Shown: positions 7,560-14,334, numbered from the stretch's first letter. The stretch: 16,370 nucleotides of DNA from Nitrospinota bacterium (GCA_016212295.1 JACRGO010000049.1:1-16370); one strand, 5' to 3'. The notes: generated from the letters alone by a model not told the origin. Numbers and translations are program-made.

Positions 7560-7874
7560 AAAAATGAAGCTCTCCGTTGCAAGCTACGGGTATTTGTTGA
7601 AGATTTTTTTTATAGCATCCCCCTTGGTCCCCCTTTGTTAAGGGGGAATCAATTGGAGACCCGTGGCAAGCCACGGGGAATTATTAAAAAATTTACCAGA
7701 CTGCCGGGTGGTTTCCTTAAAAATCTCTTTTTCCCACTTTTCACCGATTACACGAATTTTATAAAAAAAAATAATTTAATCCGCGCAATCCGCGTAATCT
7801 GTGGTTAGAAATGTTCTTCGATGTTCAATGTTAATCTTTTAATTCTTCTTTTATTTTTTTAATAATCCTTGCCT
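7560..7874. repeat. Spacer packed with palindromic and short-period repeats
   Basis: No gene is visible in this spacer. It holds CCGTTGC-AAGC-TACGG-like hairpin DNA at 7574-7589. A perfect hairpin CCCCCTT-TGTT-AAGGGGG lies at 7629-7646, and another, CCCGTGG-CAAG-CCACGGG, at 7660-7677. A 9-base tandem (AATCCGCGC, AATCCGCGT, AATCTGTGG) lies at 7778-7804, with its rough complement CACCGATTACACGAATT at 7742-7758. A heptamer tract follows at about 7812-7855. None of the hairpins is followed by a T-run, so they are not ordinary intrinsic terminators. Confidence 0.7.
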
Positions 7875-10625
7875 ATGTCCCCGCCAATCACATCTTCAAC
7901 CGGAATGGTCCTTGGGGCGCCGATCTTCACGCGGCATCCACTCAAGGCCATCTTCTCGCCCAAAACCGTGGCGGTAATCGGGGCCACTGACAAGCCGGGC
8001 AGCGTTGGCCGCACTATCCTGTGGAACCTCATCAGCGCCTCCTTCGACGGCACGGTCTTCCCGGTCAATCCGAAAAGGCCCAGAGTCATGGGCGTCAAGG
8101 CGTATCCAGGCATCGGGGCAGTGCCGGAGGCGGTCGACCTTGCCGTGATAGCAACTCCCGCCTCCTCGATACCCGGGATAATGAGCGAGTGCGTGGAGGC
8201 CGGGGTAAAAGGCGCGATCATCATATCCGCCGGTTTCAGGGAAAGCGGGCCGGCGGGCGTTGAGCTGGAAAGAAAAACGCTTGAGGAAGCGCGGCGCGGA
8301 AAGATACGGATAATCGGCCCTAATTGCCTGGGCGTGATGAATCCAATCACGGGCCTCAACGCCACCTTCGCTGCTGCAATGGCCAAGCCGGGAAAAGTCG
8401 GCTTCATCAGCCAGAGCGGCGCCCTTTGCGCCGCTATCCTCGACTGGAGCTTTCGCGAAAACGTGGGCTTCAGCGCCTTTCTTTCCATCGGCTCCATGCT
8501 GGATGTGGGCTGGGGCGACCTTATTTATTACCTAGGCGATGATCCGCGCACCGAGAGCATCGTTATCTACATGGAATCCATCGGCGACGCCGCGTCCTTT
8601 CTATCCGCCGCCCGCGAGGTGGCCTTGTCAAAACCCATCATCGTGATCAAGGTGGGCCACACTGAGGCGGCGGCAAAGGCCGCTGCCTCCCATACCGGGA
8701 GCATGACAGGAAGCGACGACGTGCTGGACGCCGCCTTCCGCAGGTGCGGGGTGCTGAGGGTCAGCGCCATTGAGGACCTCTTCTATATGGCCGAGGTCCT
8801 GGCCAAGCAGCCCAGGCCAAAGGGGCCGAGGCTCGCCATTCTCACAAACGCGGGCGGGCCCGGGGTCCTTGCCACTGACGCCCTCATCTCCACCGGAGGC
8901 AGGCTTGCGGAATTGTCAGGCAAGACCATCGAATCACTTAACGCAATCCTTCCGGTCCACTGGAGCCACGGCAATCCCGTGGATATTTTAGGGGACGCCG
9001 ATTCAGACCGTTACGCAAAGGCCTTGGAGGTCGTGGCCAAGGACCAGGGAAACGACGGCCTGCTAGCCATATTGACCCCGCAGGCCATGACGAATCCAAC
9101 CCGGACCGCCGAGGCCCTGAAGCCTTACGCCGACACTGACGGCAAGCCTGTGCTGGCCAGTTGGATGGGCGGCGCTGAGGTGATGGAGGGCGAGGCCATT
9201 CTCAACAAGGCCGGTATTCCCACCTTCCCATACCCGGATATCGCGGCCCGCATCTTCAATTATATGTGGAAGTACAGCTTCAATCTCCACGCCCTGTATG
9301 AGACCCCCAGCCTGCCGCCTGAATCCGTGGAAGCCGCGCGCAGCCGCGCGCAAGCCGAGGAAGATATAAGGACAGCCCGGAAAGCAGGCAGGACGGTCCT
9401 GACCGAATTGGAATCAAAGCGGATTCTGTCCGCCTTCGAAATTCCAGCAGTGGAAACCCGCCATGCGGCCACGGAGGAGGAGGCGGTCCAGGAAGCGGAG
9501 AAGATGGGCTGTCCGGTGGTCCTCAAAATTCACTCCCTCACCATCACCCATAAGACCGATGTCGGGGGAGTCAGGCTTGGGCTAAATAACGCGGATGAGG
9601 TCCGCAAGGCGTTCCGTTCCATAAAAACCTCGGTTACGGAAATGGCCGGGCCTGAACATTTCCAGGGAGTGACTGTCCAGCCCATGGTCCAGCGCCAAGG
9701 TTATGAAATAATACTCGGCAGCGGCTTCGATCCCCAGTTCGGTCCGGTCCTGCTTTTCGGCTCCGGTGGACAACTGGTGGAGGTGTTTCGCGACCGCGCC
9801 CTGGCCTTGCCGCCGCTCAATACCACCCTGGCGCAGCGAATGATGGAAGAGACCCTTATTTACAAGGCGCTTAAATGCGTGCGCGGCGGGAAGCCCATTG
9901 ACTTGCCGGCCCTTGAACAGCTCATTGTGCGGTTCAGCCGGCTTGTGGCGGCGTTCCCCGCCATAAAGGAGATCGACGTCAACCCCCTGCTTGTCTCAGC
10001 CGAGGGGTTGATTGCCCTGGACGCCCGCGTTGTCCTTCACGATCCTGGCGTAAGCGAGGACAAGCTTCCCAAACCGGCCATACGGCCTTATCCGCTTCAA
10101 TATGTTTCCGACTGGACCTTGAAGGACGGCGCCTCCATAACCATAAGGCCAATCAGGCCGGAAGACGAGCCGATGATCGTAAAATTCCACCAGGGCTTGT
10201 CAGAGCGAAGCGTTTATTTCCGTTATTTCCAGGTATTGAAGCTAAGCCAAAGGGTCGCGCACGAGCGTTTGGCGCGGATTTGCTTTATCGACTACAACCG
10301 GCAGATGTCCCTGGTGGCCTGCAGGAAAAATCCACAAAGCGGAGAGCAGGAAATTTTCGGCGTGGGCAGATTGACAAAGATCCACGGCAGGGACGAGGCG
10401 GAGTTCGCCATCCTCATAAGCGACACCTTCCAGAGGGGCGGCCTGGGCACTGAGCTGCTCCGCAGGCTGATACAGGTGGCCAGGGACGAAAAGCTCGTTC
10501 GCCTCTTAGCCGATATCCTGCCGGGAAATAATGGAATGATACGAATCTGCGAAAAACTCGGATTCCGGCTTTTCCGCGATCCAAATGATCCGGTGGTGAA
10601 GGCGGAACTGAATTTGATGGAATAA
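7875..10625 (+). CDS. ADP-forming acyl-CoA synthetase fused to GNAT acetyltransferase (Pat/YfiQ-like)
   Basis: The protein has about 916 residues. Positions here count from the TTG at 7869, two codons earlier. Residues about 28-130 form a CoA-binding Rossmann domain ([15 protein letters not shown]), and 160-480 succinyl-CoA-synthetase-like domains with the phospho-histidine motif SHTGS (His 275). Residues 500-735 form an ATP-grasp domain with HKTDVGG (His 561). Residues about 752-915 are a GNAT domain with the acetyl-CoA loop [10 protein letters not shown]. The family includes bacterial protein lysine acetyltransferases that regulate acetyl-CoA synthetase, and ADP-forming acetate-CoA ligases. 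In the enterobacterial Pat enzymes the synthetase part is generally thought to be inactive. Here both histidines are kept, so it may also interconvert acyl-CoA with acid plus ATP. ATG 7875 was chosen; no good ribosome binding site is visible. Confidence 0.9.
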   Translation: MSPPITSSTGMVLGAPIFTRHPLKAIFSPKTVAVIGATDKPGSVGRTILWNLISASFDGTVFPVNPKRPRVMGVKAYPGIGAVPEAVDLAVIATPASSIPGIMSECVEAGVKGAIIISAGFRESGPAGVELERKTLEEARRGKIRIIGPNCLGVMNPITGLNATFAAAMAKPGKVGFISQSGALCAAILDWSFRENVGFSAFLSIGSMLDVGWGDLIYYLGDDPRTESIVIYMESIGDAASFLSAAREVALSKPIIVIKVGHTEAAAKAAASHTGSMTGSDDVLDAAFRRCGVLRVSAIEDLFYMAEVLAKQPRPKGPRLAILTNAGGPGVLATDALISTGGRLAELSGKTIESLNAILPVHWSHGNPVDILGDADSDRYAKALEVVAKDQGNDGLLAILTPQAMTNPTRTAEALKPYADTDGKPVLASWMGGAEVMEGEAILNKAGIPTFPYPDIAARIFNYMWKYSFNLHALYETPSLPPESVEAARSRAQAEEDIRTARKAGRTVLTELESKRILSAFEIPAVETRHAATEEEAVQEAEKMGCPVVLKIHSLTITHKTDVGGVRLGLNNADEVRKAFRSIKTSVTEMAGPEHFQGVTVQPMVQRQGYEIILGSGFDPQFGPVLLFGSGGQLVEVFRDRALALPPLNTTLAQRMMEETLIYKALKCVRGGKPIDLPALEQLIVRFSRLVAAFPAIKEIDVNPLLVSAEGLIALDARVVLHDPGVSEDKLPKPAIRPYPLQYVSDWTLKDGASITIRPIRPEDEPMIVKFHQGLSERSVYFRYFQVLKLSQRVAHERLARICFIDYNRQMSLVACRKNPQSGEQEIFGVGRLTKIHGRDEAEFAILISDTFQRGGLGTELLRRLIQVARDEKLVRLLADILPGNNGMIRICEKLGFRLFRDPNDPVVKAELNLME

Positions 10626-10637
10626 CATAAAGAGCTG

Positions 10638-10714
10638 AACATCGAACGTCCAACATCGAACTTTGAACCTTTAATCTTTAACCTTGAACCCTGAACCTTG
10701 AATCATGAATAAAA
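10638..10714. repeat. Eleven-unit heptamer tract (AACNNNN) running into a start codon
   Basis: Eleven consecutive 7-base units keep perfect register from 10638 to 10714: AACATCG, AACGTCC, AACATCG, AACTTTG, AACCTTT, AATCTTT, AACCTTG, AACCCTG, AACCTTG, AATCATG, AATAAAA. The tenth unit contains the ATG (10705) of the following gene. The tract fills almost the whole spacer after the acyl-CoA synthetase gene. Confidence 0.85.
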
Positions 10715-11445
10715 AAACCTCCGCCATAGTGCAGGCCCGCATGAATTCAGAGCGCCTGGCTGGAAAAATCCTCGCGCCCATATCCGGAGTTCCATTATTG
10801 CTGCACGTCATCGAAAGACTGAAAAAAGTCCATGGCCTTGAGGGCATAATCATTGCCACGACCGACCGCAAGGAAGACGACGGGACAGAGGAGTTTTGCC
10901 GGGCGCAGGGAATAAAATGTTTTCGAGGCGACAGCGAGGACGTGTTGAAAAGGTTCATCGACGCCGCGGCTGAGGCCTTCGGCGTGGACGTGATAGCAAG
11001 GATCTGCGCGGACAATCCCCTGTTCGACGTCCCGTTTCTGGCAAGGATGCTGGAGGAGCATCTGAAGTCCGGGGCAGACGTCACGTATTCATCCGCTTCC
11101 GTTCCCATAGGCTCCACGCAGGAGGTGGCTTCATTCGAGGCGCTGAAGAGGGCAAGCCTGGAAACTAATGACCCGAAATGCAGGGAGCACGTCACTCCCT
11201 ATCTCAAGGAAAACCCGGACAGGTTCAAGAACCTTGTGCTTGAGCCGCCGGACTACCTTGCGGGCCACCCGGCCAGACTGACAGTGGACACGGCGGCGGA
11301 CCTTGAACTGGCCAGGAAGATTTACGAGCGCCTGTACAAGCCAGGTTCCATTGTGGATTTAAAGGATGCCTTGGCTCTTCTTGATTCCAATCCCGATTGG
11401 ATGAAAATCAATTCCGCCGTCCGGCAGAAAGGTTGGAAGGAATAG
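10705..11445 (+). CDS. SpsF/CMP-sugar-synthetase-like cytidylyltransferase
   Basis: The protein has 246 residues. The nucleotide-binding N-terminus reads AIVQARMNSERLAGKIL (7-23), the usual QAR-x-x-S-x-R-x-x-GK pattern of the acylneuraminate/KDO cytidylyltransferase superfamily. The metal/sugar site RICADNPLFD lies at 99-108. The C-terminal RLTVDTAADLELARKIYE is the hallmark of the SpsF branch (spore-coat polysaccharide protein F). Such enzymes activate an unusual sugar acid or similar sugar as a CMP derivative for surface glycan or flagellin glycosylation. The exact substrate is unknown, and no other sugar genes lie in the window. There is no Shine-Dalgarno: the start codon is embedded in a heptamer repeat tract, so translation may rely on the unstructured AT-rich leader. 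Confidence 0.85.
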   Translation: MNKKTSAIVQARMNSERLAGKILAPISGVPLLLHVIERLKKVHGLEGIIIATTDRKEDDGTEEFCRAQGIKCFRGDSEDVLKRFIDAAAEAFGVDVIARICADNPLFDVPFLARMLEEHLKSGADVTYSSASVPIGSTQEVASFEALKRASLETNDPKCREHVTPYLKENPDRFKNLVLEPPDYLAGHPARLTVDTAADLELARKIYERLYKPGSIVDLKDALALLDSNPDWMKINSAVRQKGWKE

Positions 11446-11741
11446 GCTTTCGCGGCGCTTGCTATAGTATGGATGCTACCCGCCTATTCTGATAATTTAT
11501 CACGCACATTATTAAGCCCTGAAGGGGGCGAAAGAAAATCGCTCAATTGAGATTACATTGATTTTTTGCAGTTTTCATTGTATCTTGGCATCAAGCTTGA
11601 GTAAGTACAAAAATAATTACCGCTGTTGATGCGGCGCAAATGACAGAATTGTCCGGCAACTCCGACGCGCATTACGCGAGCGCAGGCTTTAGCAAATCCC
11701 ACGAACCGTCTGCGGTTGCCGCTCAATTCCGCCATTAGCCA
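11446..11741. other. Boundary spacer with a large imperfect palindrome (attC-like)
   Basis: No gene is visible. Base composition falls from about half G+C to AT-rich to the right of this point. At 11639-11664 and 11713-11736 lie the two arms of an imperfect palindrome. They share GAATTG and CGGCAA against TTGCCG and CAATTC, with regularly placed mismatches, around a 48-base centre. The outer edge reads GGC-GCA-AAT on the left and ATT-A-GCC on the right, ending five bases before the next gene. A recombination site of integron attC type is one explanation. Positions 11620-11669 recur at 13673-13717. Confidence 0.5.
11620..11669 (+). repeat. Copy A of a ~48-base imperfect direct repeat
   Basis: This stretch and 13673-13717 align from CCGCTG through GCGC-AATG-C-GAATTG-CCGGCA-CTC to a GATGC/GACGC end, with roughly four in five positions equal by eye. 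The two copies flank the cyclase-like gene and the interrupted membrane-protein gene. Confidence 0.6.
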
Positions 11742-12641
11742 ATGAAAATTATGAATAACCGTAATAGTAAAGCAAATAAAAACGACCTGACATTTCAGCA
11801 TTATCTTATTGTCTTTCTTGATATTCTTGGACAAAGAAGAACCTTGCGTGAAATTAAAGATTTGCCTACAAATGAGAATGAAAAAGAAATCTTCTTAGAT
11901 AAAATACGTAAAACAGTAGGGAAGGTTGATGTACTCCGAAATACTTTTCGGGATTTTTTTAACGCTTCAAATTCGCATGTCCCAAATACCGGCCTTGTGC
12001 CTCCAGAACATCGTGAAGAATTCATTGCTTCTCAAAAATCTGAAGCCTACTTTTATGGCTTTTCTGACTCCATAATCGTGGCTGTGCCGCTAATGAACAA
12101 CGATGAAAATTGTACTGCTATTAATGGAGTTTATTCCGCACTGGTAGCTACTTGTGGTATAGGTTTTGTCAGCCTTGCTGCTACTATTGCTTTACGTGCT
12201 GGATTAGATATTGGAATTGGAACGAAAATTGAAGGGCACGAAATATACGGTCCGGCATTAGAACGTGCTCATTTTATTGAAAGCAACTTAGCAGAGTATC
12301 CTCGCTTTGTTGTAGGTAAAGAACTTATAAATTATTTATTAGGGGTTGAAAATCAACAGTGTAACACTCGTCTTGGTGTGATGGCAAAAGGTATGGCCAA
12401 GCTTTGTAAGGAAATGATCATTAGAGACACAGACGGGCGTTTCATGCTTGATTTCATGGGGGAAAAATCCAAGGAGGCGGCTGATGATTCAATTAATGCT
12501 AAAGTAGTAAAACTCGCACGTGACTTTGTGGTTTCACAGCATCAAAAATATGTGAATGATGAAAATGAAAAACTTGCTTCCAGGTATTTTCGATTATTAA
12601 AGTATATCAACTCACGGGAAAAAATATGGGGTGTTGAGTAA
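11742..12641 (+). CDS. Uncharacterised protein resembling a class III nucleotidyl cyclase domain
   Basis: The protein has 299 residues, with no signal peptide. ATG 11742 or ATG 11751 may be the start; neither has a clear ribosome binding site. I do not know a named family for it. Three blocks are laid out like a class III adenylate/guanylate cyclase fold. The first is a strand ending in FLDILG (Asp27, Gly30), where cyclases have their first metal-binding Asp. The second is FSDSIIVAVPL (Asp109), where they have the GD-turn. The third is LRAGLDIGIG...EIYGPALERAHFIESNLAEYPRFVVG (151-192), like the R-G-x-x-x-G...GPAVNxAARLE region. Residues 131-150 are hydrophobic and helical. It may make a cyclic nucleotide, for example for an anti-phage signal, or be a degenerate cyclase. 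The gene is AT-rich relative to the housekeeping genes and followed by an unusual fold-back site. Confidence 0.75.
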   Translation: MKIMNNRNSKANKNDLTFQHYLIVFLDILGQRRTLREIKDLPTNENEKEIFLDKIRKTVGKVDVLRNTFRDFFNASNSHVPNTGLVPPEHREEFIASQKSEAYFYGFSDSIIVAVPLMNNDENCTAINGVYSALVATCGIGFVSLAATIALRAGLDIGIGTKIEGHEIYGPALERAHFIESNLAEYPRFVVGKELINYLLGVENQQCNTRLGVMAKGMAKLCKEMIIRDTDGRFMLDFMGEKSKEAADDSINAKVVKLARDFVVSQHQKYVNDENEKLASRYFRLLKYINSREKIWGVE

Positions 12642-12647
12642 TAACTT

Positions 12648-12716
12648 GGCTAACATCGGACTTAACCGAATGTGCGGAAAAAGCTCCCGCACACCTGCTA
12701 GCCCAGGCGTTAAGCC
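12648..12716 (+). other. 69-base cloverleaf / attC-like site after the cyclase-like gene
   Basis: The outer stem is GGCTAAC (12648-12654) with GTTAAGCC (12709-12716, one bulged A). Inside lie three hairpins: TCGG-ACTTAA-CCGA (12656-12669), TGTGCGG-nine bases-CCGCACA (12671-12693) and CCTG-CTAGCC-CAGG (12694-12707). The right end matches the integron attC R' consensus GTTRRRY, and the left end nearly matches RYYYAAC. It starts six bases after the stop of the cyclase-like gene and ends 19 bases before the next start. It lacks the conserved bases of a tRNA. Confidence 0.5.
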
Positions 12717-12952
12717 TTAAAATTATCCCAAAATCATGTCAAATCTATTTAAATTGAAATCCATTGAAAATATTTATTGGCCACCTAAATGTGTGGTATG
12801 TGAAACAAAAGAAAACTTTTCTTCCTTAAACACAACCTGTTCTATTGTGACAGGCCTTTCATCTAACCTTATTACTGTTTCTACCCATCATAAATTAGTT
12901 ACATTTTATTATCCAATATGCAGGAAGCACAAAATTGTAAGAAGCTGTCTTG

Positions 12953-12980
12953 AAAAAAAAGTTTGCCCCGAAAGGCAAAC
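12953..12980 (-). terminator. Perfect intrinsic terminator-like hairpin, minus strand, inside a gene
   Basis: Read on the minus strand: GTTTGCC, loop TTTCGG, GGCAAAC, then eight T. Stem and T-run are ideal for factor-independent termination, but the site lies within the coding part of the interrupted gene, and no minus-strand gene ends here. It could stop antisense transcription or be accidental. Confidence 0.45.
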
Positions 12981-13006
12981 ATGCGATTGGTATAAAAAAC
13001 CCGCTG

Positions 13007-13188
13007 ACACACCCCGGCCTTCGGCCACCCCTCTCAAGAGGGGAATTCATAGGCGGTGGCGTCCTTTCAATAGGATATTAATGAATAAGGCGCCGCGGCA
13101 AGCCCATGGAAATTATACTGCCGCGATTAAATTTTTTTCCTTTGAAAAATTCCCCTCTTGAGAGGGGTGGCCGCAGGCCGGGGTGTGT
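13007..13188. mobile_element. MITE-like 182-base element with ~40-base composite inverted ends
   Basis: The left end (13007-13046) reads ACACACCCCGG, hairpin GGCC-TTC-GGCC, A, hairpin CCCCTCT-CA-AGAGGGG, AATT. The right end (13149-13188) is the inverse, with hairpin GGCC-GCA-GGCC and ending CCGGGGTGTGT. The 100-base centre has no coding capacity and includes CCGCGGCAAGCCCATGG (13093-13109), a variant of the hairpin at 7660-7677. No clear target duplication is visible. It interrupts a gene frame. Non-autonomous mobility is inferred from the inverted ends and from the related single unit at 2521-2561. Confidence 0.7.
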
Positions 13189-13547
13189 TAAGGATTTCAG
13201 TGGCTGCTTGCAAGGCGGCGGACCATAATGCTTTTTTCAAGACAGCTTCTAAATCTTTTTACAAGGCTTTTTACTACAAGAAGGTTGCTTACATTAGCAT
13301 TAAACCTTTTTATTTCCGTTTTTGCTTTTTTGACGGTTTTGATTCCATTTTTAGGAAGGGGATTAAATGAATCGGATTATTGGATCATATTGATAGGAAT
13401 TGTAGGTACGTTTTTTTTAGTTTTTAGTTGGAGATGGACACCAGTACGAATCAAAGATTTCGATGAAAACAATATTTTCCTTTTTATAAGAAACGACATT
13501 TATGCTCGTGAGTTTAAACATGTAAACAGGGAGAACATATCTGAATC

Positions 13548-13661
13548 GGCATAACCAAGTCATCAACCTGAGCCGGCAAACGTGGAGCTTTTTAGGTTCT
13601 TACCTCAGTTCTTGTTTCCCCTCTTTTTTCGTGCATTGTCTGTATCCGGCCAGCTTATGCC
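13548..13661 (+). other. Third fold-back site (GGCATAA ... TTATGCC)
   Basis: A perfect 7-base outer inverted repeat, GGCATAA at 13548-13554 (it contains the stop codon of the preceding gene) and TTATGCC at 13655-13661, encloses an inner pair GCCGG (13572-13576) / CCGGC (13646-13650). The start ATAACCAAGTCATCAACCTGA looks like the left half of an integron attC site (TAAC plus a TCAA-C-GA box), but the right end lacks GTTRRRY. Confidence as a recombination site is low. Confidence 0.35.
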
Positions 13662-13672
13662 AATCGTTCGTT

Positions 13673-13717
13673 CCGCTGACGCAGCGCGAATGGCGGAATT
13701 GCCCGGCACTCGGATGC
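13673..13717 (+). repeat. Copy B of the ~48-base imperfect direct repeat
   Basis: This is the counterpart of 11620-11669, lying between the interrupted membrane-protein gene and the toxin-antitoxin pair. The opposite palindrome arm seen next to copy A is absent here. Confidence 0.6.
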
Positions 13718-13795
13718 TTCCTTCGCCCCCAAATGTGGCGCAAACAAATCATTCGAGCAAAGATATCGAAGGATCATAGCCACCAGTTATTTTTA

Positions 13796-13805
13796 AAAAC
13801 GTTTT
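13796..13805. promoter_or_regulatory. Palindrome AAAACGTTTT before the toxin-antitoxin pair
   Basis: A perfect 10-base palindrome lies 29 bases before the antitoxin start, in an AT-rich leader. Type II toxin-antitoxin operons usually repress themselves through such a site; that role is inferred only. Confidence 0.3.
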
Positions 13806-13834
13806 CAATGCATCTTTAAAAGGAGGCACAGATT

Positions 13835-14053
13835 ATGAGTCAGAAGATTGTTTCGTTCCAGGAGGCTTTAGATGTAATCGAATCTTTCCCGGAATATCAG
13901 CAGCAGGATCTTATCGAAATCATTCAAAATAGACTCACTGAGAAAAGACGGGAAACGATTGCTGGAAACATAAGGGAAGCGAGAAAAGAATATAATAGAG
14001 GAGATGTTAGAAAAGGTTCTGTTGAAGATATAATGCAAGAGATTACAAAATGA
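13835..14053 (+). CDS. Type II antitoxin of a RelE/ParE-like pair
   Basis: The protein has 72 residues, acidic and predicted to be all-helical. AGGAGG at 13821-13826 gives a strong start at ATG 13835. Its sequence (EALDVIESFPEYQQQDLIEIIQNRL, then ENIREARKEYNRGDVRKGSVEDIMQEI-like C-terminus, in outline) matches my memory of a common family of small antitoxins encoded just before RelE/YafQ/ParE-fold toxins. The N-terminal part should dimerise or bind DNA, and the C-terminal helix should wrap the toxin. The gene overlaps the toxin start by four bases (ATGA), showing translational coupling. Confidence 0.85.
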   Translation: MSQKIVSFQEALDVIESFPEYQQQDLIEIIQNRLTEKRRETIAGNIREARKEYNRGDVRKGSVEDIMQEITK

Positions 14054-14334
14054 GAACGCTCGTTTGGGGCAATACGTTTATAAGGGCGTTAAAAAGGACA
14101 ATAAAAAGAAATCCGCAATATAAACGTATTATTGAGGGCACATTAAGAGCATTAGAAGAAGACCCTTTCGCGCCAAAGCTGGAAACCCATAAACTTAAAG
14201 GAAAACTATCAGGATCATGGGCATGTACTGTAAGATGTGACTTGCGAATAATATTTGATTTCGTAAAGAGTTTAGATCAAAAAGAAGACGACATTTTATT
14301 GCTGGATATTGGAACACATCGTGAAGTTTATTAA
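14050..14334 (+). CDS. RelE/ParE-superfamily toxin
   Basis: The protein has 94 residues, the standard size for this fold. The core is typical: F-x-RALKRTIKRNPQ in helix 1, LEEDPFAPKLETHKLKGKLSGSWACTVRCDLRIIFDF in the sheet, and a final LLLDIGTHREVY. The HKL-x-G-L-x-G-x-W-x-x-x-V-x-x-DLRI signature and the terminal GTHxxVY are the family marks of YafQ/RelE-type ribosome-dependent mRNA interferases. ParE-type gyrase toxins share the fold, so the target is not certain. The start codon overlaps the antitoxin stop. All key positions look intact, so the pair is probably functional. Such pairs are frequent in mobile arrays and islands, as here. Confidence 0.88.
   Translation: MRTLVWGNTFIRALKRTIKRNPQYKRIIEGTLRALEEDPFAPKLETHKLKGKLSGSWACTVRCDLRIIFDFVKSLDQKEDDILLLDIGTHREVY

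Larger units (their letters stand above)
12736..13554 (+). pseudogene. Zinc-ribbon plus two-helix membrane protein, interrupted by a MITE-like element
   Basis: Codons 1-90 (12736-13005) encode a soluble start with a CxxC pair (Cys19, Cys22) and a later CxxH (Cys62, His65), a likely zinc site. The frame then enters a 182-base element with a TGA at 13159. After the element the same frame resumes and runs to TAA 13552. It encodes a basic stretch and two hydrophobic helices (LNLFISVFAFLTVLIPFL and WIILIGIVGTFFLVFSW), then a polar tail. Joining 13006 to 13190 (removing 183 bases) gives one continuous frame of about 212 residues, so the gene was probably intact before insertion. Its family is unknown to me. 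It follows the cyclase-like gene on the same strand and could be its membrane effector. A downstream ATG at 13228 could still yield the membrane part alone. Confidence 0.65.

Noticed and set aside
7629-7677. Intrinsic terminators after the PilZ gene
   Set aside because: Both hairpins are strong but neither is followed by a T-run; they look like members of dispersed repeats.
7574-7860. CRISPR array
   Set aside because: The repeats are short-period and degenerate, without constant-length spacers, and no cas genes are present.
7859-8497. 212-codon minus-strand frame over the start of the acyl-CoA synthetase gene
   Set aside because: It is a shadow of the conserved CoA-binding domain.
12648-12716. 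tRNA gene
   Set aside because: The cloverleaf outline is there, but the T-loop TTCGA-type sequence, a proper 5-pair anticodon arm and CCA-compatible end are missing.
13582-13819. Short frames MELFRFLPQ... and MHCLYPASL... before the antitoxin
   Set aside because: They overlap fold-back and direct-repeat DNA, lack ribosome binding sites and differ in frame; they are not credible genes.
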